Source: Methanobacteriota archaeon
Lineage (GTDB): Archaea > Methanobacteriota > Methanobacteria > Methanobacteriales > Methanobacteriaceae
Reading direction: 5' to 3'
DNA length: 18,231 nt
Assembly: GCA_023436175.1 (NCBI GenBank)
Contig: JAEZKE010000151.1
Coordinates: 1 to 18,231, forward strand
Shown here: piece after piece, positions 1 through 6,793 of the stretch
How the letters are laid out: each line of letters opens with the position of its first letter
Numbering within the stretch: the first letter of the stretch is position 1
Translations under genes and position numbers: made by a program
Notes under the pieces: model-generated
What the model was told of the DNA's origin: nothing
What the model saw: the letters and a program-made list of their open reading frames with translations, nothing else
Databases searched by the model: none

Positions 1-240
1 ACCTTATTCAACTTAAATTGAAAAGGGGGTACATTTTCAGTAGCAACCAAAAATCACCACAAATCTACCAAACCAACATCAAACTCGAATATTTCTACAT
101 TTCTGCAAACGATTCAAGCCCTCATACTTTATAACTACAATCGGAAAAACCAGCTTTCACAGAATGATATTATCACACTCCAGCCGACGCCTTAAATCGT
201 AGTCTTATAATACTTTTGCAATGGTCAAAATTTCTTTTGC

Positions 241-470
241 ACCAACGCATACTATACCAGAAGCTTGTAGTTTTACAAGTTTTCTGGAATTTCTTGCACA
301 GTTCGAAACAACTTCAAACCAGCGCATACTATAGCCACAACCTGTAGATTAACAAACTTATTAGAAAATACTGCACAAATTTGAATTAAACTCAAACGCA
401 ACCCACCATACAACATGTATTTTAACAAATTTTTTAAAATTTGATAAAAAAGATGTGTTCACAAGTCTAT
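241..470. repeat. degenerate tandem repeat, about three units of 74-77 bp
   Basis: Two units align clearly: 241-317 begins ACCAACGCATACTAT and 318-394 begins ACCAGCGCATACTAT. A weaker third unit starts near 392, with AACGCA at 395-400 and TGTATTTTAACAAA at 416-429 matching the same places. Spacing of the aligned CGCA blocks is 77 and then 74 bp. Read on the minus strand, the units give similar peptide pieces (KFVNLQVV, KLVKLQAS, KFVKIHVV), but the frame changes at each junction, so any coding sense is lost. A fourth, more worn copy may lie at about 181-240. Confidence 0.5.
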
Positions 471-542
471 AGGTACACGATACAGTTATGAAGGTCTATC
501 TGACTATTACAAAATAGAATTTTCAAGATGAAAAAAATTTAT

Positions 543-566
543 TTCGTTATACAATAGTATAGCGAA
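543..566 (-). terminator. hairpin downstream of the 643-1050 gene
   Basis: TTCGTTATAC and GTATAGCGAA flank a 4-nt loop and pair over 10 positions with one G-U wobble. Read on the minus strand, the hairpin is followed by AATAAATTTTTTT. It lies about 80 nt past the stop codon of the minus-strand membrane gene. A second 7-3-7 hairpin (AATGAAA/TTTCATT) sits between them at 584-600. A termination or RNA 3'-end role is inferred. Confidence 0.4.
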
Positions 567-642
567 CTAAATTTAATGAAAATAATGAAAAAATTTCATT
601 TCAATCTAATTAAAAATGACTCAACGGAAAATTAAAATTTAG

Positions 643-1050
643 CTACCATCTTCGCCAACCCCATCTCCTTCCAGGTCTTGCTGCACCTATTAAATCAACG
701 ATAATTCCGCCAATTAAACCTCCAATAGCCCCAACTACCACTATGACTACAATTTCCTGCAGTGTCACAAGTCCAACATAGGAGGATAACTGTGCTGAAA
801 ATGCCGCAATCTGGCCTTTAAACAGACTTAATATCCATAAAATTATAGCACCAATAACACCGATGAATGCTCCATTAACCAGTCCATCAACAATCCCACC
901 ATACACAATATAGCCCACTACTATGCCTGCAATAAAAAAACCTACAACAGAAATGGGTAATCCAAAAACCGATTTAACCCCAATAACAGCTAAAAATATG
1001 GTGATTATAACTGCCAAAATAAATCCTTCAATTACAGCACCTAAACCCAT
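643..1050 (-). CDS. small glycine-rich integral membrane protein, DUF5518-like
   Basis: The product is 135 residues, almost entirely hydrophobic, with about four membrane segments (near residues 5-27, 30-55, 58-77 and 95-122). The last helix is rich in small residues (VVGAIGGLIGGIIVDLIG), and the tail is short and basic, rich in Arg and Trp (RPGRRWGWRRW). The Gly-rich helices and size resemble the DUF5518 membrane proteins common in Methanobacterium, whose function is unknown. The start is well supported: AGGAGG at 1058-1063 lies 7 nt before the ATG. The unusual Arg/Trp tail probably faces the cytoplasm. The family call is from memory of its pattern and is moderate. Confidence 0.65.
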   Translation of the reverse strand: MGLGAVIEGFILAVIITIFLAVIGVKSVFGLPISVVGFFIAGIVVGYIVYGGIVDGLVNGAFIGVIGAIILWILSLFKGQIAAFSAQLSSYVGLVTLQEIVVIVVVGAIGGLIGGIIVDLIGAARPGRRWGWRRW

Positions 1051-1104
1051 TTAGCATCCTCCTTTCTATATCTAGAGGAGTCGAATAGACATTATAAAAA
1101 TTGA

Positions 1105-1242
1105 TCATTCAATATCTACTGTTTCTCTAAAGACATTTCCACAATTTCCACAGATGCATTGAACCTCAACATAAAAATCTGTTAAGAAACTCGCTACATA
1201 ATGAATTTTTTCTGTATCCTCACATTTTGGACATTCTGTCAT
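1105..1242 (-). CDS. 45-residue zinc-ribbon protein
   Basis: This short gene encodes MTECPKCEDTEKIHY at its start, then a hydrophobic middle and a second cysteine cluster, CICGNCGNVF. The cysteines are C4, C7, C29, C31 and C34; a CxxC pair and a later CxxC pair form a standard four-Cys zinc ribbon. Composition and the even spacing of the cysteines argue for a real protein rather than a chance frame. The Shine-Dalgarno signal is weak (AAGTGA a few bases before the ATG). It ends 55 nt before the start of the downstream membrane-protein gene on the same strand, so the two may be cotranscribed. Its target is unknown; such mini zinc ribbons often bind nucleic acid or another protein. Confidence 0.6.
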   Translation of the reverse strand: MTECPKCEDTEKIHYVASFLTDFYVEVQCICGNCGNVFRETVDIE

Positions 1243-1313
1243 TTTAATTCACTTTCAAAATTTTCTTTTTTCATACTTTGAGTGGGCATTTCAACTAACC
1301 GCACCTATTTTAT

Positions 1314-1325
1314 TACTAATTAGTA
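1314..1325. promoter_or_regulatory. 12-bp perfect palindrome, possible operator
   Basis: TACTAATTAGTA is identical to its own reverse complement. It lies 72 bp upstream of the start of the small zinc-ribbon gene (minus strand), a plausible place for a regulator. In such AT-rich DNA a chance origin cannot be excluded. Confidence 0.3.
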
Positions 1326-1745
1326 TATCTGTAATATTTATTATAACTAACCCTTTTTCAATATTTAAAATTCAAAAATTTTTTGCACATACAACAATTT
1401 TAACGATAAATAGAATATTTTAAGATTAAAATCAAAGTTAATCCAGATAGTTCTTTATTAAATATAGAAATTTAAAATATAATGAAATAAATTCATTAAA
1501 CAGGTGTTTAATAATAAATCAAAATTCAAAATTAACCGAAATGTTTCTATTTTAACCACTTGAGCTATATGTAACTATGCAAAATGATGATTTTTTCAAA
1601 AAAGTAAATTTAAATCAACATCCACACAGTATTAATTTCAATTAAGTAATATTGAAACCGTTTTTTTAAATAATTAGATCCATTCAAATCCTTTTTGAAA
1701 TATGTTTGAAAAAAATAAATACTACTCCATGAATAAGTATTACTA

Positions 1746-1757
1746 TTTTATATAAAA
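1746..1757 (+). promoter_or_regulatory. TATA box of the oxidoreductase gene
   Basis: TTTTATATAAAA lies 37-48 bp upstream of the ATG at 1794. An archaeal start site about 25 bp downstream would give a short leader that includes the GGAGG ribosome-binding site at 1780-1784. Confidence 0.5.
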
Positions 1758-1793
1758 TTATTAAAATTTAGAAAATTCTGGAGGAATTATAAA

Positions 1794-2759
1794 ATGGTTG
1801 AGATTGGGTATAAATTAGGTAGTGAAAAGTATCCACCGTTAGAGTTAGTACGTAATGCTAAGAGAGCTGAAGATGCAGGATTTGATTTTGCAATGATTTC
1901 CGATCACTTTCATCCATGGACAAATAAAGAAGGAAACAGTCCTTTTGTATGGGGCACATTAGGAGGTATATCACAGGTAACAGAGAGTATACCTCTTGCA
2001 ACAGGTGTTACATGCCCAACATTTAGGATACATCCAGCGATTATAGCTCAAGCTGCAGCTACAGCTGCTTCAATGCTTCCCGGAAGGTTCATACTGGGAG
2101 TAGGCTCTGGAGAAAGTTTAAATGAACATATTTTAGGTGATGAATGGCCTTCAACCCCTACAAGAATTGACATGCTTGCAGAAGCTGTAGACATAATTAG
2201 AACCCTTTGGAATGGCAGCGATGAGATGCAGGACTACAATGGCTGTTACTACACAGTTGAAAATGCAAAGGTCTATACAAAACCTGATAAATTACCACCG
2301 ATTTATATAGCTGCAGAAGGCGAAATGGCATCTGAATTAGCTGGAACCAGTGGCGATGGATTAATAGCACAGTCACCTGAAGAAAATATTACCAAAAAAT
2401 TTAAAGAAACTGGGGGAGAAGGTAAACCCTGTTATGGTGAAGCTACCGTCTGCTGGGCAGGAAATGATAATGAAGCAAAGCACACAGCTTATGAATACTG
2501 GCCAATAAAAGCAAATACTGTCCAATTAAATGGAGATTTACCAACACCATCTCATTTTGAACAGCTTGGAGGTATAATTAATGAAGATCTTCTCGCTGAA
2601 CAAATGGTCTGCAGCAGTGACCCCCAAGACCACATAGACGAGATTAAAAGTTATGTTGACGCCGGTTTCGATCATGTCTGTATTCAACATGTAGGTACAG
2701 ATCAGCCAGGTTTCATAGAATTCTGTGAGAAAGAAATTTTGCCAGAATTTAGGGGCTGA
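1794..2759 (+). CDS. F420-dependent luciferase-like oxidoreductase (FGD-like family)
   Basis: This 321-residue protein belongs to the luciferase-like (LLM) TIM-barrel family and is closest in pattern to F420-dependent glucose-6-phosphate dehydrogenases and their archaeal relatives. It keeps the F420-site signatures: SDHFHPW (D37, H38, W42), the GVTCPTFR strand (71-78), and GVGSGESLNEH with E107 and N110 matching the catalytic Glu and nearby Asn of FGD. The residues that hold the sugar phosphate in FGD do not look kept: the Thr/Lys loop reads IAQSPEE, and the late Arg region reads AEQMVCSSDP. It probably moves hydride between F420 and an alcohol or aldehyde other than glucose-6-phosphate. GGAGG at 1780-1784, 9 nt before the ATG, fixes the start. 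It seems to be a single-gene unit. Confidence 0.85.
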   Translation: MVEIGYKLGSEKYPPLELVRNAKRAEDAGFDFAMISDHFHPWTNKEGNSPFVWGTLGGISQVTESIPLATGVTCPTFRIHPAIIAQAAATAASMLPGRFILGVGSGESLNEHILGDEWPSTPTRIDMLAEAVDIIRTLWNGSDEMQDYNGCYYTVENAKVYTKPDKLPPIYIAAEGEMASELAGTSGDGLIAQSPEENITKKFKETGGEGKPCYGEATVCWAGNDNEAKHTAYEYWPIKANTVQLNGDLPTPSHFEQLGGIINEDLLAEQMVCSSDPQDHIDEIKSYVDAGFDHVCIQHVGTDQPGFIEFCEKEILPEFRG

Positions 2760-2779
2760 TTAAATCAGTTTCATTTTTT
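2756..2779 (+). terminator. palindrome plus T-tract at the end of the oxidoreductase gene
   Basis: CTGATTAAATCAG (6-1-6) contains the TGA stop codon and is followed by TTTCATTTTTT. The stem is short, but the T-run fits archaeal termination. Confidence 0.5.
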
Positions 2780-2897
2780 GCCCATATGACACAGTATTTC
2801 AACAATAGGCAGTATGCTAATTCAGCATTAAAATTAGATAACTTTAATTATTAGTCATTAATCACATAATATATTCAAGTAGCAAGAAGGAGATTAC

Positions 2898-3077
2898 ATG
2901 GGCGCAATAACAGTTTGTATTCCAGATGAGTTAGAAATAGCATTTAGAAGAATTACAAGAATTAAGTATGGAGATAAACAGGGCCGTCTTTCAAGGGGAG
3001 CTACAGAAGCTCTTTATGAATGGTGCAGAAAAGAAGGTTTTGAATACATTGAATCAGAAGATAAGGCATGTGAATAA
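2898..3077 (+). CDS. 59-residue ribbon-helix-helix (CopG-like) protein
   Basis: The peptide starts MGAITVCIPDELEIAF and continues with a basic segment (RRITRIKYGDKQGRLSRG) and a helix ending ALYEWCRKEG. A short strand of alternating residues (ITVCIPDEL) followed by two helices is the pattern of ribbon-helix-helix DNA-binding proteins, which act as dimers and often repress their own promoter. The KYGDKQGRLSRGATEAL motif resembles archaeal stand-alone CopG-like proteins and antitoxins. AAGGAGAT at 2887-2894 precedes the ATG closely. I see no toxin gene next to it; the neighbour at 3129 is on the other strand. A chromosomal regulator is the safer reading. Confidence 0.7.
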   Translation: MGAITVCIPDELEIAFRRITRIKYGDKQGRLSRGATEALYEWCRKEGFEYIESEDKACE

Positions 3078-3128
3078 ATGGAGCACAAAAGAGGCTTCGG
3101 TTTAATAGTTCAGTATACTGAAAATAAA

Positions 3129-3569
3129 TTATATTCCCCTACAAACACAATATTTACACAGAGAAAGCTTATCTTTTATAAAAATGCTTTTTCCAGTACA
3201 GTAATACACATCATCTTTTTTATATACTCTTTCACCATTTGAAAATACAATTCCTGGAGGATGTAGCGGTTTTTTCGCGATAAAAGTTAGATATATTGAT
3301 ATCGCTTTGATAAATTCCTTAAAATCTTCATCATCTGGTGCATATAAACTAAAATAGTGATCTATCCTATTTTGAAGGTCTTTTAATTTTTCCTCATCAA
3401 CTTCTTCATCTAATTTATCAAATGATGAGTTCATTATCTCATTGAAATTCTTTAAATTATATTTAGACATGATTTGATTTAGAGAATCATTTTTTCGGTT
3501 ATTTTGCATTTTTGGTTTGTATTTTTCCATACACTTTTTAAGCTTTAGAAGCAACTGCGAAGTTTTCAT
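3129..3569 (-). CDS. UPF0305/DUF2115-like protein
   Basis: The 146-residue protein has a charged, probably helical first half (about 1-75) and a conserved second half: YLTFIAKKPLHPPG near 93-106, then a GERVYKKDDVYYC segment, and finally LCKYCVCR close to the C-terminus. The HPPG motif, the YYC and the terminal CxxCxC resemble the methanogen-specific UPF0305 (DUF2115) family, whose role is unknown. The Cys residues may bind a metal. It is somewhat shorter than I recall for the family, chiefly at the N-terminus. AGGGGTATC directly before the ATG can serve as a ribosome-binding site. The gene runs toward the small ribbon-helix-helix gene and is divergent from the zinc-ribbon gene at 3717. Confidence 0.6.
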   Translation of the reverse strand: MKTSQLLLKLKKCMEKYKPKMQNNRKNDSLNQIMSKYNLKNFNEIMNSSFDKLDEEVDEEKLKDLQNRIDHYFSLYAPDDEDFKEFIKAISIYLTFIAKKPLHPPGIVFSNGERVYKKDDVYYCTGKSIFIKDKLSLCKYCVCRGI

Positions 3570-3716
3570 TGATACCCCTATATAATTTTTATATCATTTC
3601 CAGTTATCTGAATATAATAAAAAATCTCATTCTGTTTTCTTTTAAATATATGACATAGATACCTTTTTATTGGTTAATCTGAAATATTAATACAATCTAC
3701 TCGAAAGGGTGTCGTT

Positions 3717-4181
3717 ATGCCTTATTTGATCTGTAACAAATGCAATGTTTACTATGAAATTGAAGATAAAATCGAAATGGGAGATTTCCATACATGTGAA
3801 TGCGGTAATGAACTCCAATATTTTGAGACAATTGAAGAGTACATGTATGGAGAACCCGGAAATTCAGACATTGTAAATGATAATGCAGAAGAGTCCAATG
3901 GAAAAGGGATATTTTACTCAGTTAACAAGAAAAACCTCGTAACTCTCCAGATGGAAATGTTAAAGGAGAGTAAAGAACGTAAAGAAAGAGAACATTTAAA
4001 AAGAGACCTTAATTACAAAATAAATCATGCAATGGAAGTTGCTAATGAGAAGATATCAAATAGTTCCAGAAAGGAGTATGAACCATTGATTGCTAAAGAA
4101 TATGGAGAAAGCCCTTTTAAAAAGCAAAAGGAAAAGTTAATGCGTACAATGGAACTCTTAAAAAAAATTAAAGGGAAATAA
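3717..4181 (+). CDS. zinc-ribbon protein with long charged coiled-coil tail
   Basis: The 154-residue protein opens with a small zinc ribbon: C6 and C9 (CNKC) and C27 and C29 (CECG). An acidic linker follows (about 35-65), then a long, highly charged helix from about 70 to the end, rich in Lys and Glu (LKESKERKEREHLKRDL), likely a coiled coil. There is no membrane segment. AGGGTGTC, ending 4 nt before the ATG, supports the start. I do not recognise a named family beyond the N-terminal ribbon, which resembles one found at the start of several Methanobacterium proteins. It may be a scaffold or nucleic-acid-associated protein. It converges with the ABC exporter genes, leaving 33 bp between them. 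Confidence 0.6.
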   Translation: MPYLICNKCNVYYEIEDKIEMGDFHTCECGNELQYFETIEEYMYGEPGNSDIVNDNAEESNGKGIFYSVNKKNLVTLQMEMLKESKERKEREHLKRDLNYKINHAMEVANEKISNSSRKEYEPLIAKEYGESPFKKQKEKLMRTMELLKKIKGK

Positions 4182-4214
4182 TTCCGCAGATATTTGATTA
4201 TTTTTGAATTTAAA

Positions 4215-4979
4215 TTACATTAATCCCTGTTCCCTTTTGGTAAACATATATGCAGATACAAAAATCATCAACAGTGCAAATGCAGATATGACCAGTATAC
4301 TGAGCTCCAATGGAAGTGCAGATTGATGTAAAATAACATTCCTCATAGCATCAACTCCATAGGTAAGAGGGTCCAGGTATACAGCAAACTGAAGCCAGCT
4401 AGGGAGTCCTGTTACCGGGAAAAGTGCCCCGCTTAACAGAAATATTGGGAGCACTATGAAGCTCATTATAAGGTTAAAACCTTCCATACTGTCTGTTAAT
4501 GAAGCAATTAGCAAACCCAAACCTGCAAAACCTAAAGATATAATAATTATCAGCACTACACTGATCAAGAATACAACTACTGTCATTTGAACCCCAACTA
4601 CAAATGACAGCAGCAATAAAATAACCCCTTGAATCAATGCCGCTGTTCCAATACCTAAAGATTTACCTAACACAATTGATGGACGAGATATTGGTGCTAC
4701 CATTATTTCTTTTAAGAAACCGTACTGTCTATCCATAATTACAGATAATCCTGAAAATATTGTGGTAAACAGAATGGTCTGTCCAATGATACCCGGATAA
4801 ATAAATGCCTGATATCCTCCAGAAATTCCTCCAAAACGTATTGCAGTACCTAAACCCGTTCCAAATATCAAAAGCCAGAGGAGAGGAGTTACTACTGAAG
4901 TTAAAATTCTTGAACGATATCTGACGTATCTTTTAGTTTCCCGGAGCCAGATAGTGTATATTCCTTCCAGTTCAGGCAT
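4215..4979 (-). CDS. ABC-2 type transporter permease (DrrB-like)
   Basis: This 254-residue membrane protein is the permease half of an export ABC system. It starts with an amphipathic stretch and the RETKRYVRYRSRIL segment, then has about six membrane helices, including TPLLWLLIFGTGLG (33-46) and the FIVLPIFLLSGALFPV segment near 174-189, which is typical of ABC-2 permeases. Family members export drugs, lipids or glycolipids; the substrate cannot be told here. Its ATG overlaps the stop of the ATPase gene by one base (TAATG), so translation is very likely coupled and the two subunits made in equal amounts. It is the last gene of the pair. Confidence 0.88.
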   Translation of the reverse strand: MPELEGIYTIWLRETKRYVRYRSRILTSVVTPLLWLLIFGTGLGTAIRFGGISGGYQAFIYPGIIGQTILFTTIFSGLSVIMDRQYGFLKEIMVAPISRPSIVLGKSLGIGTAALIQGVILLLLSFVVGVQMTVVVFLISVVLIIIISLGFAGLGLLIASLTDSMEGFNLIMSFIVLPIFLLSGALFPVTGLPSWLQFAVYLDPLTYGVDAMRNVILHQSALPLELSILVISAFALLMIFVSAYMFTKREQGLM

Positions 4980-5923
4980 TATCGTCCCTCCCCAACTATT
5001 TTGGATCCTGTATATTTGATAAATACATCTTCCAAATTAGGGTGTTCTACCTCTATAGACTGGATATGGATACCATGGGAGCTTGCAAATTCTACCACAT
5101 CAGGTACTAAATTTTCACCTCGCTCCACCATCATTTTCACTTCGCCATCCATAAAGAAAATATCTCGGGTAAATTTCAGCTTTTTAGCTTTTTCCACGAA
5201 TTTTTCAGGATCGTTTACTTTGAGAGTTATTGTATCTGCTTTTAATTCCCGTTTAAGATTACTTGGAGAATCTGCAGTGATTATCTGACCTTTATTTATA
5301 ATGGCCACTTCATCACATAGCTGGTCTGCTTCTTCCATGTAATGAGTAGTCAAAAGCACTGTAATGTCCTGAGTCTGGGTCATGTTATAAATATACTCCC
5401 AGATATTTTCCCTGGTTTGAGGATCCAGTCCAAGGGTAGGTTCATCTAAAAAAAGCACTTTAGGGTGGTGTATAAGCCCTCTGCCTATTTCAAGCCGGCG
5501 TTTCATTCCACCAGAGTAAGTTTTTATGTATTCATCGACTTTTTTTCCCAAAGCTATAAGATCTAAAATTTCTTCAATACGTTCCTCCCTAACGTCCCTA
5601 GGCACTCCATAAAGGGAAGCATGCATTTCAAGATGTTCTCTACCAGTTAAAATATCATCAAGAGCCCTAGATTGAAATACTATCCCTATCGATTCCCTAA
5701 CTTCTTTAGCCTGTTTTACTATATCATAACCATTTACAGTCGCAGTTCCTGATGTAGGACGCAGTATGGTGCACAGCATAGATATGAGCGTAGTTTTTCC
5801 AGCACCATTAGGTCCCAACACACCATATACAGTGTTCCTGGGAACTTCAAGATTAATAGAATCTACAGCAATGAAATCATCATATCTCTTAGTGATGTCC
5901 TTAGTTTCTATAACATTTCCCAT
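4979..5923 (-). CDS. ABC transporter ATPase (DrrA-like)
   Basis: This 314-residue ATPase powers the permease encoded next to it. It has Walker A GPNGAGKTT (37-45), Q-loop GIVFQSRALDD, signature YSGGMKRRLEIGRG, Walker B VLFLDEPTLGLD and the H-loop TTHYMEEAD, followed by a C-terminal domain of about 90 residues typical of DrrA/CcmA-type multidrug ATPases. A GTG at 5938 would add five residues, but GGGGGAT lies between it and the ATG at 5923, so I prefer the ATG. An upstream TATA element and inverted repeat suggest a regulated promoter just before the gene. Related exporters handle hydrophobic antibiotics or lipids; which one applies here is unknown. Confidence 0.9.
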   Translation of the reverse strand: MGNVIETKDITKRYDDFIAVDSINLEVPRNTVYGVLGPNGAGKTTLISMLCTILRPTSGTATVNGYDIVKQAKEVRESIGIVFQSRALDDILTGREHLEMHASLYGVPRDVREERIEEILDLIALGKKVDEYIKTYSGGMKRRLEIGRGLIHHPKVLFLDEPTLGLDPQTRENIWEYIYNMTQTQDITVLLTTHYMEEADQLCDEVAIINKGQIITADSPSNLKRELKADTITLKVNDPEKFVEKAKKLKFTRDIFFMDGEVKMMVERGENLVPDVVEFASSHGIHIQSIEVEHPNLEDVFIKYTGSKIVGEGR

Positions 5924-6259
5924 AATATCCCCCAGCACTTTGCCATGTCATTACTATAAAAAATACGATAAAAGTATTATCATATTAAACAGATTATAAA
6001 CCTTATTATAATTTGTCTTTGAAAAGATATATAGTTTTAAATCAGATTTAAGAGGACTATCCAAATAAAAACCATATAATAACGTTTTAACCTGTAGAAA
6101 GCAAAAGAGATAAATGTAATTATCAAACTATTTTTATCCTAACTTTGAGATACTATGTTCACAAATTTAGACTGAATTCACCATATTTAATAAGCGAATT
6201 AAAAACAGCAAAAACAAATAATAATATTTAATAAATTTATATTACATATATACTCTAGT
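5924..6259. other. intergenic region upstream of the ABC exporter and a small membrane gene
   Basis: No gene is seen. On the minus strand, ATTTTTTATAG at 5954-5964 is a good TATA candidate for the exporter, about 35 bp before its ATG. Just behind it lies an imperfect 9-5-9 inverted repeat (5963-5985). Two further inverted repeats are ATTATAA/TTATAAT at 5993-6012 and TTAAATC/GATTTAA at 6037-6051. A TATA-like stretch for the plus-strand gene is at 6227-6244. Confidence 0.5.
5963..5985 (-). promoter_or_regulatory. imperfect inverted repeat behind the exporter TATA box
   Basis: ATACGATAA and TTATCATAT flank a 5-bp spacer and match at 8 of 9 positions. It adjoins the minus-strand TATA element at 5954-5964, on its upstream side, where an activator or repressor of the exporter could act. 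The role is inferred from position only. Confidence 0.35.
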
Positions 6260-6469
6260 ATGAATACTGATTTAAAAATTATATCAACTATTTTTTTAGT
6301 TGCAGGGATATTCATTTTTATTAAGGGTTTTCAAAGTAATTTAGGAATTATAGATATATTTACAATACTTGCAATGTTCATAGGGTTTTTAATAGGCTTT
6401 ACATTGTTAACTGCATTAATAATTAATTTTATAAGCTGGATTTCAACCATTTTATTTAAAAAAATATAA
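6260..6469 (+). CDS. 69-residue membrane protein with two helices
   Basis: The peptide has two membrane helices (about 7-25 and 32-62) separated by a short polar turn, and ends FKKI. There is no Shine-Dalgarno sequence before the ATG; instead a TATA-like stretch (TTTAATAAATTTATATTA, 6227-6244) ends 15 bp before it, which suggests a leaderless transcript. Composition (Ile, Phe, Leu) matches other small membrane proteins in this window. I do not recognise a family. The neighbours are the exporter (divergent) and the sulfur operon 320 bp downstream, and no functional link is evident. Confidence 0.5.
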   Translation: MNTDLKIISTIFLVAGIFIFIKGFQSNLGIIDIFTILAMFIGFLIGFTLLTALIINFISWISTILFKKI

Positions 6470-6793
6470 AAAGAAGATTAAAAATATTAGATAAAATACA
6501 AAAAAGATCGATATGTTTGTTTTAATCATGAGTGTTTTAATTCATTATTTAAGTTAAATTTAGCTGTACACGTAACTAAATTATTCATTTCTATTTTTAA
6601 GGATTAATATCTGCAAAATAACTGCATAAATTATATATATTTTTTATTATAAAAATATAATACAATCACACAGCAAATAAGTGAATTCATTTAAAATAAC
6701 GCTAATTTAAGCCATATTATAGTTAAAGTTAGCTAAATTAATTCAAAAATACCCATATGAGCCATATATTAGAAACAAGCTAAGGATGATAAC
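6470..6793. other. intergenic region upstream of the persulfide dioxygenase-like operon
   Basis: No gene is visible. Two inverted repeats stand out: AATTTAG/CTAAATT with a 12-bp spacer (6557-6582), and TATATTTTT/AAAAATATA with a 6-nt loop (6636-6659), the latter a possible terminator or chance A/T structure. Candidate TATA elements for the gene at 6794 are ATATTATAG near 6714 and CATATATTAG near 6762. Confidence 0.5.

Larger units (their letters stand above)
1..642. other. gene-free stretch with decayed repeats and hairpins
   Basis: I find no credible coding region here on either strand; reading frames are short and broken. The stretch holds a degenerate tandem repeat (about 241-470), an 8-2-8 inverted repeat at 426-443, and two hairpins at 543-566 and 584-600 that lie beyond the stop of the minus-strand gene at 643. 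The composition is typical intergenic AT-rich DNA. It could be a decayed gene or an old repeat element. Confidence 0.6.
1243..1793. other. 550-bp AT-rich intergenic stretch between divergent genes
   Basis: No gene is visible. The segment serves as upstream DNA for the minus-strand zinc-ribbon gene and for the plus-strand oxidoreductase. It carries a perfect 12-bp palindrome at 1314-1325 and a TATA-like element at 1746-1757. The rest is low-complexity A/T sequence. Confidence 0.6.

Noticed and set aside
1..642. CRISPR array
   Set aside because: The repeat units are long, degenerate and directly abutting, with no short identical repeats separated by unique spacers.
3078..3242. Short plus-strand frame starting MEHKRGFGLIVQY right after the ribbon-helix-helix gene
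   Set aside because: Beyond the first codons it runs antisense through the UPF0305-like gene, which has conserved motifs; no ribosome-binding site or family pattern supports it.
2898..3569. Toxin-antitoxin pair made of the ribbon-helix-helix protein and the UPF0305-like protein
   Set aside because: The genes are convergent rather than in one operon, and the UPF0305-like sequence has no toxin motif.
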